64,000 bases of DNA. Origin: CAWDVH01 sp963805705 (GTDB lineage: Bacteria > Actinomycetota > Actinomycetes > Streptosporangiales > Streptosporangiaceae). Positions within the stretch are counted from its first letter, which is position 1, and every line of letters begins with the position of its first letter. The notes below the pieces were generated by a model that was given only the letters and a program-made list of their open reading frames with translations, ran no database searches and was not told the DNA's origin. Shown here piece by piece: positions 53,978 to 62,823 of the stretch. The position numbers were made by a program, and so were the translations under genes. The stretch covers positions 434,001-498,000 of the forward strand of contig CAWDVH010000004.1 in assembly GCA_963805705.1 (NCBI GenBank), read 5' to 3'.

Positions 53978-55975
53978 TCACGGGAAGCTGACCACGTCGC
54001 TCGGGCCCGGCTGCGCCGCATTCACCGGCGCGCCCGTGCCGTTCACCACGGAGTTGATGCTGCCTGACCCGTTGAGGAAGCGGGTCAGTATGTCGTGCAG
54101 CTGGACGGCCGGGGTGCCAGGAACCGCGAACCCCTCCGTGGCGGCGATGGGGATCCCCAGGTCGAAGTTGGAATAGCTGGCCATCCCGTAGCCCTGGAAC
54201 GTCCTGACCTGCCCGGTGACCTGGAAGGCCGGGTAGCCGTCGGTCGTGGGACTGGCCATCCAGGCGGCCTGGCTGGGCGGGTCATAGGGCATCTCGTTCT
54301 GGAAGAAGATGTCCGTGCCGCCCTGCCCGTTCCAGAGCACCTGGGTCTTCTGGTAGTGCTCCACGAACAGGCCGTAGGCGGTCACGTTGCTGCCGTTGAC
54401 AATCAGTCCGTGGTCGGCGACGTTGTCGGTCCAGCCCACGCCGCTGCCGTGATCAGCTCGCCACGCCCAGATGTTGTCGAGGATCGTGTTGGAGCTGTTG
54501 ACCACCAGGCTGGTGGTGGCGGTGCCGGGCTCGGCGCCGCCGATGCGGAAGAACACGTCCTGGACCAGCGTGGGCTCATCCGGCCTGCTGCCCAGGGCGC
54601 CCAGCGGGCCAGGGTCGCCCACCTGCAGCAGCACCGGCGACTTCACCGGGCCGGCGTCGAAGATGATCCCGGACAGCTTCACACCCGGCACGCTGGCGAT
54701 CCGCATGGCCACGTTGCCGTGCTGGGGAATGATCGTGGCGAAGCCGAGGCCCAGCACCACGGTGCCAGGACGGATGATCTGGATGGCACTGTTGGTGTGG
54801 TAGACGCCCGGCGTCAGGATCAGGTTCTTGCCGAGCGCCAGCGCCAGGTTGATCGTCGCCACTGAGTCAGACGGGCTGGCGATGAAGAACGAGCTGATCG
54901 GCATCGAGGTGCCCGGCGTGGGGCTGCTGGCCCAGGATGGCCCGGCCGAGTTGTGCTGGAGCGCCGGCACGAACACCCGGAATCCGCCCTGGCTGTCGGT
55001 GTAGAGGTACGGCTCTTCCTGCGTCACTGGGCTGGTGGCCAGTGTCGTGTAGGGATTGGTTCCCCCCGCCAGGCCCGAGGTAGCGGAGAAACTCTGGGGC
55101 GGCGCGCCGATGTCGCCGGAGAAGACCTGGTCCCAGACGCCGTTGGTCCAGCCATCCAGGTTGCTGTTGCGCACCACGAACTGCTGCTGCGAGCCGCTGA
55201 TTATGGTGCCGCCGGAGAATGCCGAATCAGCGATGAAGCCGCCGCTGGCGAACTGTGGTCCGGCCGAGCAGAAGTCCTGCAGGGACAGGTTGCCGCCGGT
55301 GATGTCGACCCGTCTCATCGGCGCCGCCTGTGACACGGCCCAGAAATCGGTCCCGGTCTGGCAGCCGGTCCCGCCCGCGACGTTGATCGTCAGATTGGAC
55401 AGCGAGCGCCAGAAATTGTCGAGCGCGGTGCAGTTGGTCGTTCCCGGGGTCGTCGGCGGAAGGCACTGGTTGAACACATTGATGGTGCCGTTGATCGTCA
55501 CGTCACCGGGCGAGGTGCCCAGGCCCGCCACCTCGGTGTAGTAGCCCACCTGGAAGATGAGCGGATCCGCGGCCGAGCCGTAGGTACCAGGCTCGAAAAA
55601 GAGCGAGTAGCGCTGCGTGCCGAACTGATTGGGGACCTGCTGCGTGGCGATCGAGTCGACCGTCGCCTGGATCTGGCTCTGCGGCATGCTCGGGCTGAAC
55701 ACGTAGACGTTCGGGCCGAAGCTCGGCTCGCCGGCCTGCGCGACCGGCGGCGCGATCGCGGCCCGGCCGGCCGCTGCGGTCTGCGCGGCGGCGGCGGTCT
55801 GCGCGGCGGCAGCGGTCTGCGCGGCGGCGGTGATGCCGGCGGTCGAGGCTCCCGCGGCGAGCACGAGAGCACCGGCCAGGATCACGGCCTCGCGAAGCCG
55901 CCGGCGCATCCGGCCGCCGCGGCGAGTCAGTGGATGGAGTGGCCGCTGGGGCGCGGGTGACCTTTCCTCGTTCAT
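53978..55975 (-). CDS. Large secreted beta-helix protein (pectate-lyase/GH55-like)
   Basis: 665 residues. Twin-Arg-containing basic start and a hydrophobic signal (REAVILAGALVLAAGAS) are followed by three AAAQTA repeats. The mature part has two beta-helix sections: SLFFEPGTYG, VGYYTEVAGLG, and later ILTPGVYHTNSAIQII, GTVVLGLGFATI, VKLSGIIFDAG. This double arrangement resembles GH55/Pectate_lyase_3 proteins. Substrate unknown. GGAAGAAG lies 5-6 nt before ATG 55975. The upstream 326-bp gap (55976-56301) shows AT-richer DNA with two CGTAAA copies (56101, 56111) and a 23-bp repeat. Confidence 0.75.
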   Translation of the reverse strand: MNEERSPAPQRPLHPLTRRGGRMRRRLREAVILAGALVLAAGASTAGITAAAQTAAAAQTAAAAQTAAAGRAAIAPPVAQAGEPSFGPNVYVFSPSMPQSQIQATVDSIATQQVPNQFGTQRYSLFFEPGTYGSAADPLIFQVGYYTEVAGLGTSPGDVTINGTINVFNQCLPPTTPGTTNCTALDNFWRSLSNLTINVAGGTGCQTGTDFWAVSQAAPMRRVDITGGNLSLQDFCSAGPQFASGGFIADSAFSGGTIISGSQQQFVVRNSNLDGWTNGVWDQVFSGDIGAPPQSFSATSGLAGGTNPYTTLATSPVTQEEPYLYTDSQGGFRVFVPALQHNSAGPSWASSPTPGTSMPISSFFIASPSDSVATINLALALGKNLILTPGVYHTNSAIQIIRPGTVVLGLGFATIIPQHGNVAMRIASVPGVKLSGIIFDAGPVKSPVLLQVGDPGPLGALGSRPDEPTLVQDVFFRIGGAEPGTATTSLVVNSSNTILDNIWAWRADHGSGVGWTDNVADHGLIVNGSNVTAYGLFVEHYQKTQVLWNGQGGTDIFFQNEMPYDPPSQAAWMASPTTDGYPAFQVTGQVRTFQGYGMASYSNFDLGIPIAATEGFAVPGTPAVQLHDILTRFLNGSGSINSVVNGTGAPVNAAQPGPSDVVSFP

Positions 55976-56175
55976 GTCTTCTTCCTTTTCCTCATACTGC
56001 TTTTACGCACACAGAGGACGAAGTCGCAGGATGAACTGGCACTCTCGACGCAAACGGTAGACGCGCCGGAGTTAACGGATCCTCAACATTGGCGGCGCCT
56101 CGTAAAAATAACGTAAACGGGGCTCCGGCCGTGGCTGTCCGGCCGCCCGGCGTGCCCCGGCGGCGGCTGGGTGCC

Positions 56176-56221
56176 GAGCTCACCGAAGCAGGCGGGTCGA
56201 GCTCGCGGAAGCAGGCGGGCC
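56176..56221. repeat. 23-bp tandem repeat, two copies
   Basis: GAGCTC, two or three variable bases, then GAAGCAGGCGGG, at 56176-56198 and 56199-56221, in the gap before hrpA. Confidence 0.65.
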
Positions 56222-56301
56222 GCAAAAGCGTTGGGCTGCTGGGGCTTTCCCGACCATCCTGGTCCTGAACGACGCCGTGCCCTGCCGTGGAGAGAAGTAC
56301 C

Positions 56302-59300
56302 TTGACACCCTCGCTCGCCGACCTGCGGGCCCGCCTGCCTGAGCTGATGCTGCGCGATCAGCGGCGGCTGGCCCGCCGGGCCGACAAGGCCGTCGGCGTG
56401 CGCGATGCCGGGGCGCGCGAGCAGGCTCTCGGTCTCCTCCTGGCGGAGGTCGAGGCGGCCGCGGTCCTGGTCGAGCGGCGCAGGCACTCCGTGCCGGTGA
56501 TCTCCTACCCGGCTGACCTGCCGGTCAGCCAGCTCAAGGAGGAGATCGCCGAGGTCATCAGGGACAACCAGGTCGTGATCATCGCCGGTGAGACCGGGTC
56601 CGGCAAGACCACGCAGCTGCCGAAAATCTGTCTCGAGCTCGGCCGCGGCGTACGCGGTCAGATCGGCCACACCCAGCCCCGGCGGATCGCGGCGCGCACC
56701 GTGGCGAGCCGGATCGCTGAAGAGCTCGGGACCGAGCTCGGCACGGCCGTCGGCTACAAGGTGCGCTTCGCTGACAAATCCAGCGACGACACGCTGGTCA
56801 AGGTGATGACGGACGGCATCCTGCTGACCGAGATGCAACGGGACCGGCAGTTGCTGCGCTATGACACCCTCATCATCGATGAGGCACACGAACGCAGCCT
56901 GAACATCGATTTCATCCTCGGATACCTGAAGCAGCTGCTGCCCAGCCGCCCCGACCTCAAGGTCATCATCACCTCCGCCACAATCGACCCCCGCCGCTTC
57001 AGCGAACACTTCTCAGACGCGCCGGTGATCGAGGTATCGGGGCGCACCTACCCGGTCGAAGTGCGTTACCGGCCCCTCGATGACCCGGACCATCCCGGTG
57101 ACGAGCCAAGAGACCAGATACAGGCCATCTGCGACGCCGTGACGGAGCTGACCGCGGAGGGGCCCGGCGACATCCTGGTCTTCCTCAGCGGCGAGCGGGA
57201 GATCAGGGACACAGCCGAAGCGCTGGCCGACCAGGAAAACCTGGAGGTGCTGCCGCTGTACGGCCGGCTGTCCTCGGCCGAGCAGCACCGGGTTTTCCAG
57301 CCGCACCGGGGGCGGCGCGCGGTCCTGGCCACCAACGTCGCGGAGACCTCGCTGACCGTCCCCGGCGTCAAGTACGTGATCGACCCGGGCAGCGCGCGGA
57401 TCTCCCGCTACAGCCAGCGGACTAAGGTCCAGCGACTGCCGATCGAGCCGATCTCCCAGGCGTCGGCCAACCAGCGCAAGGGCCGGTGCGGGCGGACCTC
57501 CGATGGCGTATGCATCCGGCTCTACAGCGAGGAGGACTTTGACTCGCGGCCGGAATACACCGACCCGGAGATCCTGCGGACCAACCTCGCGTCGGTCATC
57601 CTGCTGATGGCCGCGCTCGACCTCGGCGAGATGGCCGACTTCCCCTTCATCGACCCGCCCGACTCCCGCAACGTCGCCGACGGCGTGCGCCTGCTGGCCG
57701 AACTCGGCGCGCTCTCGCAGCTCCGCGGCCGGTCCCGCCTGACCGACGTCGGGCGCAAGCTGGCGCGGCTGCCGGTGGACCCGCGGCTCGGCCGGATGAT
57801 CCTGGAAGCCGGGCGAAACGGCTGTGCCCGCGAGGTGCTCATCATCACCGCCGCGCTGTCCATCCAGGATCCCAGGGAACGCCCGGCGGAATCGCGCGAG
57901 GCGGCGGACGCCCGGCACGCGCGCTTCACCGAGCCGGGGTCCGATTTCCTGGCCTTCCTGACCCTGTGGGACTACCTGCGCCACCAGCAGCGCGAGATGT
58001 CCTCATCGGCGTTTCGCCGCATGTGCCGCCGCGAGTACCTGCATTTCCTGCGGATCCGGGAGTGGCAGGACGTGTACGGCCAGCTCCGGCAGGCGGCCAG
58101 GGACCTGGGCATCGCCGTCGAGCCGGACCGCGCCTCCCGGTCACCAGCCGACCTGGATCCGCCGGCCGGGGAAAGCCGGGCCGGCGGAGGCGCTGCCGGG
58201 CCGCCGTCCCGCTTCCCGGCGGATGTGGCGGACCGGGTGCATATATCGCTGCTGGCCGGCCTGCTCTCCCACATCGGGATGCAGGACACCGACCAGAAGA
58301 CCCGCGGGAAGCGCCGCGGCCCCACGGAATTCGCCGGCGCGCGGGGGGCCCGTTTCGCTATTTTCCCCGATTCGGTGCTGGCCAGGAAGCCGCCGCCGTG
58401 GGTGGTCGCGGCCGAGCTGGTCGAGACCTCCCGGCTGTGGGCCAGGACGGCCGCGCGGATCGAGCCCGAATGGGCGGAGTCGCTGGCCGGGCACCTGACC
58501 AGGCGCACGTACAGCGATCCGCACTGGGACGCCGGGCGCGGCGCGGCGATGGCCGCCGAGAAGGTCACCCTCTACGGCCTGCCGATCGTGGCGGCGCGGC
58601 CGGTCACCCTCGGGCGCATTGACCCCGTGGCGGCGCGGCAGCTGTTCATCCAGCACGCGCTGGTGGAGGGCGACTGGCAGACGCACCACCAGTTCTTCCG
58701 CGATAACCGGCGCCTGCTGGAAGAGGCCGAGGATCTGGAGCGCCGGGCCAGGCGGCGCGGCATCGTCGCCGACGACGCCGTCGTGTTCGATTTCTATGAC
58801 CGGCGGATACCCGCGACCGTGACGTCAGCCCGGCACTTCGACAGCTGGTGGAAGAAGGAACGCGCCACCGACCCCGGACTCCTGACCTTCTCGCCCGCTG
58901 ACCTCGCCGGGCCAGCCGCAGACGAGATCGGGGCCGCGGACTACCCGAGCAGCTGGGGCGAGCTTCCGCTGATGTATGAGTTCGCTCCCGGTGAGCCGGA
59001 CGACGGCGTGACCGTGGACATCCCGCTGGCCGAGCTGAACCAGGTCAGCGACGAGGAATTCGGCTGGCAGGTACCCGGCCTGCGCGAGGAACTGGTGACC
59101 GAGCTGATCCGGTCGCTGCCCAAGCAGCTGCGGACGGCGTTCGTGCCCGCTCCCGACACCGCCCGCGCGGTGCTGGCCCGGCTGGGTCCGGCGCATGGCG
59201 ACCTGCTGGACGCGCTGGGCTCGGAACTCGCGCGCATGAGCGGGCGGCACATCCCGCGCGATGCCTGGGATCTGTCCCGGCTGCCGGCCTACCTGAAGAT

Positions 59301-60279
59301 CAGGTTCCGCGTGGTCGAGGAGGACCGGGTGCTGGCCAGCGGCCGGGACCTGGGTGTCCTGCGGCAGCAACTGCGGCCGCGCCTGCAGGCGCTCCTGGCC
59401 GAGGCGGCCAGCGACATCAGCCGCTCCGGCCTGCGGTCCTGGGACATCGGCCCGCTGCCCAGGGTCCTGACCCGCGGGCAGGTCCGTGCGTACCCGGCGC
59501 TGGCTGACACCGGGGACGCGGTCGACGTGGCCCTGTTCGAGACCGAGGCGCAGGCCAGCGTCGCCATGCTGGCGGGCACCCGCCGCCTGCTGCTGATCGC
59601 GGTTCCGTCCGGCGTGCGCTCGGTGGCCAGCCGGCTGCCGGTCAGCGCCAAGCTGGCCATGAGCGCGCACCCGTACTCCAGCCTGAGCGCGCTGCTGGCC
59701 GATTGCGCGGCGTGCGCGGCCGATCAGGTGATCGCGGACGCCGGCGGCCCGGCCTGGGATGCCGACGGCTTCGCGCGGCTCCTGGAGGCGGCACGATCAC
59801 GGCTGGCCGTCGAGACGGTCGGCGTGGTCGGTGCCGTCGCGCGCGCCCTCGCGACGGCCCACGAGGTCGAGGCCAGGCTGGAGCGGGCCGCGCACCCGGC
59901 CCAGGTCGCGGCGCTGGCCGACGTGCGCGCGCAGCTTTCCCGGCTGATCTACCCCGGGTTCATCGCCGAGACCGGCTCGCGGCGCCTGCCCGACCTGGAC
60001 CGCTACCTGCGGGCCATCATCGTGCGGCTGGATAAGACGCCGTGGGATTCGGTCCGCGACACTGACCGGATGGCCGCCGTGCACCGGGTGACGGACGCGT
60101 ACCGGCGGGCCATGGACGAGCTGGCCGAATCAGCGCGCAGCACGCCGGACGCCAGGGCGGTGCGCTGGCTGATCGAGGAGCTGCGGGTCAGCCTGTTCGC
60201 CCAGACGCTGGGTACTCCCGTCCCGGTATCGGAAAAGAGGATCCAGGCGGCCCTGGACCGGCTGGTGGCGAGGCGCTAG
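56302..60279 (+). CDS. hrpA: ATP-dependent RNA helicase HrpA (DEAH family)
   Basis: 1325 residues. Helicase motifs in order: GETGSGKTTQLPKI (I), TQPRRIAARTVA (Ia), DEAHERSLNID (II), ITSATID (III), NVAETSLTVPGV (V), QRKGRCGR (VI); then HA2/OB domains and the long C-terminal DUF3418 typical of bacterial HrpA (for example HYSDPHWDAGRG-like RRTYSDPHWDAGRGA, and EFAPGEPDDGVTVDIP). It remodels mRNA and ribosome complexes. I prefer TTG 56302, with GGAGAGAAG upstream, over GTG 56287 which has none. Ends overlapping the next minus-strand gene by 4 bp. Confidence 0.94.
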   Translation: MTPSLADLRARLPELMLRDQRRLARRADKAVGVRDAGAREQALGLLLAEVEAAAVLVERRRHSVPVISYPADLPVSQLKEEIAEVIRDNQVVIIAGETGSGKTTQLPKICLELGRGVRGQIGHTQPRRIAARTVASRIAEELGTELGTAVGYKVRFADKSSDDTLVKVMTDGILLTEMQRDRQLLRYDTLIIDEAHERSLNIDFILGYLKQLLPSRPDLKVIITSATIDPRRFSEHFSDAPVIEVSGRTYPVEVRYRPLDDPDHPGDEPRDQIQAICDAVTELTAEGPGDILVFLSGEREIRDTAEALADQENLEVLPLYGRLSSAEQHRVFQPHRGRRAVLATNVAETSLTVPGVKYVIDPGSARISRYSQRTKVQRLPIEPISQASANQRKGRCGRTSDGVCIRLYSEEDFDSRPEYTDPEILRTNLASVILLMAALDLGEMADFPFIDPPDSRNVADGVRLLAELGALSQLRGRSRLTDVGRKLARLPVDPRLGRMILEAGRNGCAREVLIITAALSIQDPRERPAESREAADARHARFTEPGSDFLAFLTLWDYLRHQQREMSSSAFRRMCRREYLHFLRIREWQDVYGQLRQAARDLGIAVEPDRASRSPADLDPPAGESRAGGGAAGPPSRFPADVADRVHISLLAGLLSHIGMQDTDQKTRGKRRGPTEFAGARGARFAIFPDSVLARKPPPWVVAAELVETSRLWARTAARIEPEWAESLAGHLTRRTYSDPHWDAGRGAAMAAEKVTLYGLPIVAARPVTLGRIDPVAARQLFIQHALVEGDWQTHHQFFRDNRRLLEEAEDLERRARRRGIVADDAVVFDFYDRRIPATVTSARHFDSWWKKERATDPGLLTFSPADLAGPAADEIGAADYPSSWGELPLMYEFAPGEPDDGVTVDIPLAELNQVSDEEFGWQVPGLREELVTELIRSLPKQLRTAFVPAPDTARAVLARLGPAHGDLLDALGSELARMSGRHIPRDAWDLSRLPAYLKIRFRVVEEDRVLASGRDLGVLRQQLRPRLQALLAEAASDISRSGLRSWDIGPLPRVLTRGQVRAYPALADTGDAVDVALFETEAQASVAMLAGTRRLLLIAVPSGVRSVASRLPVSAKLAMSAHPYSSLSALLADCAACAADQVIADAGGPAWDADGFARLLEAARSRLAVETVGVVGAVARALATAHEVEARLERAAHPAQVAALADVRAQLSRLIYPGFIAETGSRRLPDLDRYLRAIIVRLDKTPWDSVRDTDRMAAVHRVTDAYRRAMDELAESARSTPDARAVRWLIEELRVSLFAQTLGTPVPVSEKRIQAALDRLVARR

Positions 60280-61850
60280 CCGGCCACGTTGGTGTGCCGT
60301 GCCTCCCTGATGAAGACCCGGCCGTCCTCCGGCAGCAGGAAACCCTGGTCCTCGAGCAGCCGCACATTGTCGCCGACCAGGCGCCGGTAGTCGGCGTTGC
60401 TGTAGTAGAGCCCGTTGAGCTGGTCCTGGGTGAAGGCAACGTGCGTGCCGTACAGGACGCAGAACGCGTTCAGCGGGTTGGTCAGGTTCGCAGGCCCGTT
60501 GACGCCATTGTTGAGTGCGGTCGGAACCGCCACGTCAGGCAGCCGGATGCCGCCTTCGGCAATGCCGTTCGCGTCGCGCACGAAGGTCGCGGGCGGACCG
60601 GGATTGATGACCGCCAGGGGCTGGGCGGAGCGGGGCGGGATACCGCGCCTGACCCAGTTGTTGAGCGCCGCGTACGCGGCATGGAAGACCGCCCAGGACT
60701 GGACCGCGCTCGGGCCGGGATTGACGCAGCTGATCGGTGCGGACGGCCCGAACTCCCTGGTCTGGATGCCGCCCAGCGTCGCCCGGAAGTCGTTCTCGTC
60801 GGTGCTGGTCGCATACGACGGGACGTGTGACGCGCCGGCTATCTCCCACGTCCGCAGGGTCGGGCTGTCCGGAACGGTCTGGCTGGCGACGCCCTCGCCG
60901 TTGCTGATGTCGGTCTCGGTGAAGACCCGCATCACCTTGGTGCCGACGCCGCTTCGGGGCGGCAGCGAGCTGTCGGTCAGCGCGAGCAGGAAGCCGTTGT
61001 AGACGTGCTGGAGCGGCTGGATCGTGTTGTAGTAGATGCCGAGGAAGTGCCCGGACTGGGATGCCCCGGCCGCGTAGACGTCCCTGATCCGGAGGCTGGC
61101 CAGCGGGTCGCTACGGCTGGTGCCCTTGGCCAGCTCGCCGATCTGGGAGTAAATGTCGAACGACTGCGAGTCGTCCAGCACGGTGCCCCCATTGGTCACA
61201 TCCAGCGCGCCGTAGCGCTGCGGGTTCCACTGCCTGAGCCCGAGGCCAGCCGTCGGGCCGGTGGCGGCGCCGTTCACGCCGACGTTCTGGACCGATGCGC
61301 CGATCCAGGTCCAGCCGTGCCGGACGAAGAAGTCCCCGCTGGTACCCCACTCGGTGTCGATATCGTGGCCGGCGGTGACGTTCTGCCAGTCCACCACCGC
61401 GACCCCGGCGGATCTCCTCGGATTGATGGGCCGCCGCACCACGATCCGCGTCTCGTAGGGCATCGTGCCGATCGGGGTGGCCGACAGTTCCTGCTGGGCG
61501 GAGGTGGGATTCGGGTTATACCGGGTGGCCGTGCCGGAGATGAAGTACTCCTGCTCCTCATAGCCCGCCTTCTTCAGGTTGAAGGGGGTGGAGTAGAAGA
61601 CGTAATTGCGGGACGGGTCGCCGGGCGGTGCGGTCGACGGGATCGGGCCGGTGATCATTGCGGGCCCGGTTCCGGGCGATTGCGTCACCATCGCGTGCGT
61701 CACCATCGCGCGGGTAGTCGCGTGCTCGGCGGCGGGCGCGGCGGCCGACGCAGGCGCCGCGACGAGGGCCGCGAGCGCCGCGGCCCCGCAGACGGCCAGG
61801 ATCCGGTGCAGGATTGGTCCGTGCCTTCGTCCGTTGCCTGGTGCGGGCAT
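60276..61850 (-). CDS. Secreted alpha/beta-hydrolase-domain protein (Abhydrolase_10-like)
   Basis: 524 residues. Signal peptide (RILAVCGAAALAALVAAPASAA). The nucleophile elbow is AAGASQSGHFLG (GxSxxG-like; Ser about residue 262 counting from the chosen start), with YNTIQP after it. YETRIVVRRPIN and AVVDWQNVTAGHDIDTEW are family marks. Likely an esterase acting outside the cell; substrate unknown. GGGAG lies 5-6 nt before ATG 61850. Divergent from the TetR gene with a palindrome between. Confidence 0.8.
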   Translation of the reverse strand: MPAPGNGRRHGPILHRILAVCGAAALAALVAAPASAAAPAAEHATTRAMVTHAMVTQSPGTGPAMITGPIPSTAPPGDPSRNYVFYSTPFNLKKAGYEEQEYFISGTATRYNPNPTSAQQELSATPIGTMPYETRIVVRRPINPRRSAGVAVVDWQNVTAGHDIDTEWGTSGDFFVRHGWTWIGASVQNVGVNGAATGPTAGLGLRQWNPQRYGALDVTNGGTVLDDSQSFDIYSQIGELAKGTSRSDPLASLRIRDVYAAGASQSGHFLGIYYNTIQPLQHVYNGFLLALTDSSLPPRSGVGTKVMRVFTETDISNGEGVASQTVPDSPTLRTWEIAGASHVPSYATSTDENDFRATLGGIQTREFGPSAPISCVNPGPSAVQSWAVFHAAYAALNNWVRRGIPPRSAQPLAVINPGPPATFVRDANGIAEGGIRLPDVAVPTALNNGVNGPANLTNPLNAFCVLYGTHVAFTQDQLNGLYYSNADYRRLVGDNVRLLEDQGFLLPEDGRVFIREARHTNVAG

Positions 61851-61923
61851 GTCGCTCCCTTGCACAGGTTCGCCGGCCAGCTGGGCGTGCTCTCACGTGT
61901 CCGGCACCAACCCCATCGGCCGT

Positions 61924-61947
61924 CTACTTTACTGATGCGTAAATTAG
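61924..61947. promoter_or_regulatory. Putative TetR operator
   Basis: Interrupted 24-bp palindrome: arms CTAnTTTAC (61924-61932) and GTAAAnTAG (61939-61947) around a 6-nt centre; eight of nine arm pairs match. AT-rich island in the divergent promoter region between the hydrolase and TetR genes. Confidence 0.6.
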
Positions 61948-62021
61948 CCGTCAATAGGGTACATATGCCGTGAGCGAGACCCTGCCGGGCGCTGAGATTG
62001 CCCGACCTGGCACCGGGAATC

Positions 62022-62747
62022 ATGGAAAGATCGGGTATTCCACCAGCTGGGGGGTTGATTTTGGAACGGCCCGCGGTAACTGAGGCGAGGACTGCCAGCC
62101 GGCGGCGGCACCGCGTGGCCGGGGACGAGATGCTCGATGCGGCCTGCGCGGTATTCGCGGCCGAGGGGTTCGATCACGCCAAGATGGAGACCATCGCGGC
62201 CCGGGCCGGGACCACCAAGCCGACGCTGTACGCCCGGTTCGGCCCGAAGGAGCGGCTTTTTGCGATCGCGGTGCGCCGGGAGCACGAGCTGCTCAGCGCC
62301 TGGGTGGTTGCCCAGTATGAGGAAGGCCCCGACGAGCCGTTCCACCTGCGGCTGCACCGCTGGATCGCCACGTATTTCGATTTCGTCCGCGAGCGGCCTG
62401 ACGGCTTCAGGCTGACCTTCGAGGGCGAGCGGCATGCCGCCGCCGCGGCCGCCATCGAGGAGGTAACCGACGAGCGCATTGACCGGCTCGCGCACCTCAT
62501 CACCGGCCTAACCGGCCGCCCGGACGGGGCCGGCCCGCGGGTGCTGGCCGCGGCTATCAACGGCATGCTCCGGTGGTGCGCGCGAGAAGCCATCCGTCAC
62601 CCCGGCGTTGATATCGATGAGGTCGCGGCGCTCGCCGAGTCGATGGTGTACGGCGCGGCGCGGGGAGTGAACCTCGACGTGATGGACAAGATCACCCAGT
62701 CCGCCGGGGGGCCAGGCGCGGAAAGCGGCCAGCCCGAGAGCGCCTAG
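62022..62747 (+). CDS. TetR-family transcriptional regulator
   Basis: 241 residues. HTH around residues 50-75: AVFAAEGFDHAKMETIAARAGTTKPTLYARF, split here as the helix DHAKMETIAARAGTTKPTL with YARFGPKERLF. C-terminal ligand domain follows (FDFVRERPDGFRLTFEGE). Start is uncertain among ATG 62022 and TTG codons near 62055. Probably represses the divergent hydrolase gene and itself through the palindrome at 61924, and may also control the acyl-CoA synthetase downstream. Confidence 0.85.
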   Translation: MERSGIPPAGGLILERPAVTEARTASRRRHRVAGDEMLDAACAVFAAEGFDHAKMETIAARAGTTKPTLYARFGPKERLFAIAVRREHELLSAWVVAQYEEGPDEPFHLRLHRWIATYFDFVRERPDGFRLTFEGERHAAAAAAIEEVTDERIDRLAHLITGLTGRPDGAGPRVLAAAINGMLRWCAREAIRHPGVDIDEVAALAESMVYGAARGVNLDVMDKITQSAGGPGAESGQPESA

Positions 62748-62811
62748 CGCTTCTCCCGCGCGTCGGGCTTCCCGCCCCGGTCCCCGGCGCCGGCGCGGCC
62801 GGGCGGCACGG

Positions 62812-62817
62812 CAGACT
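62812..62817 (+). promoter_or_regulatory. Leaderless -10 candidate for the acyl-CoA synthetase
   Basis: CAGACT, GGTGGG, then ATG 62824. Confidence 0.4.
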
Positions 62818-62823
62818 GGTGGG

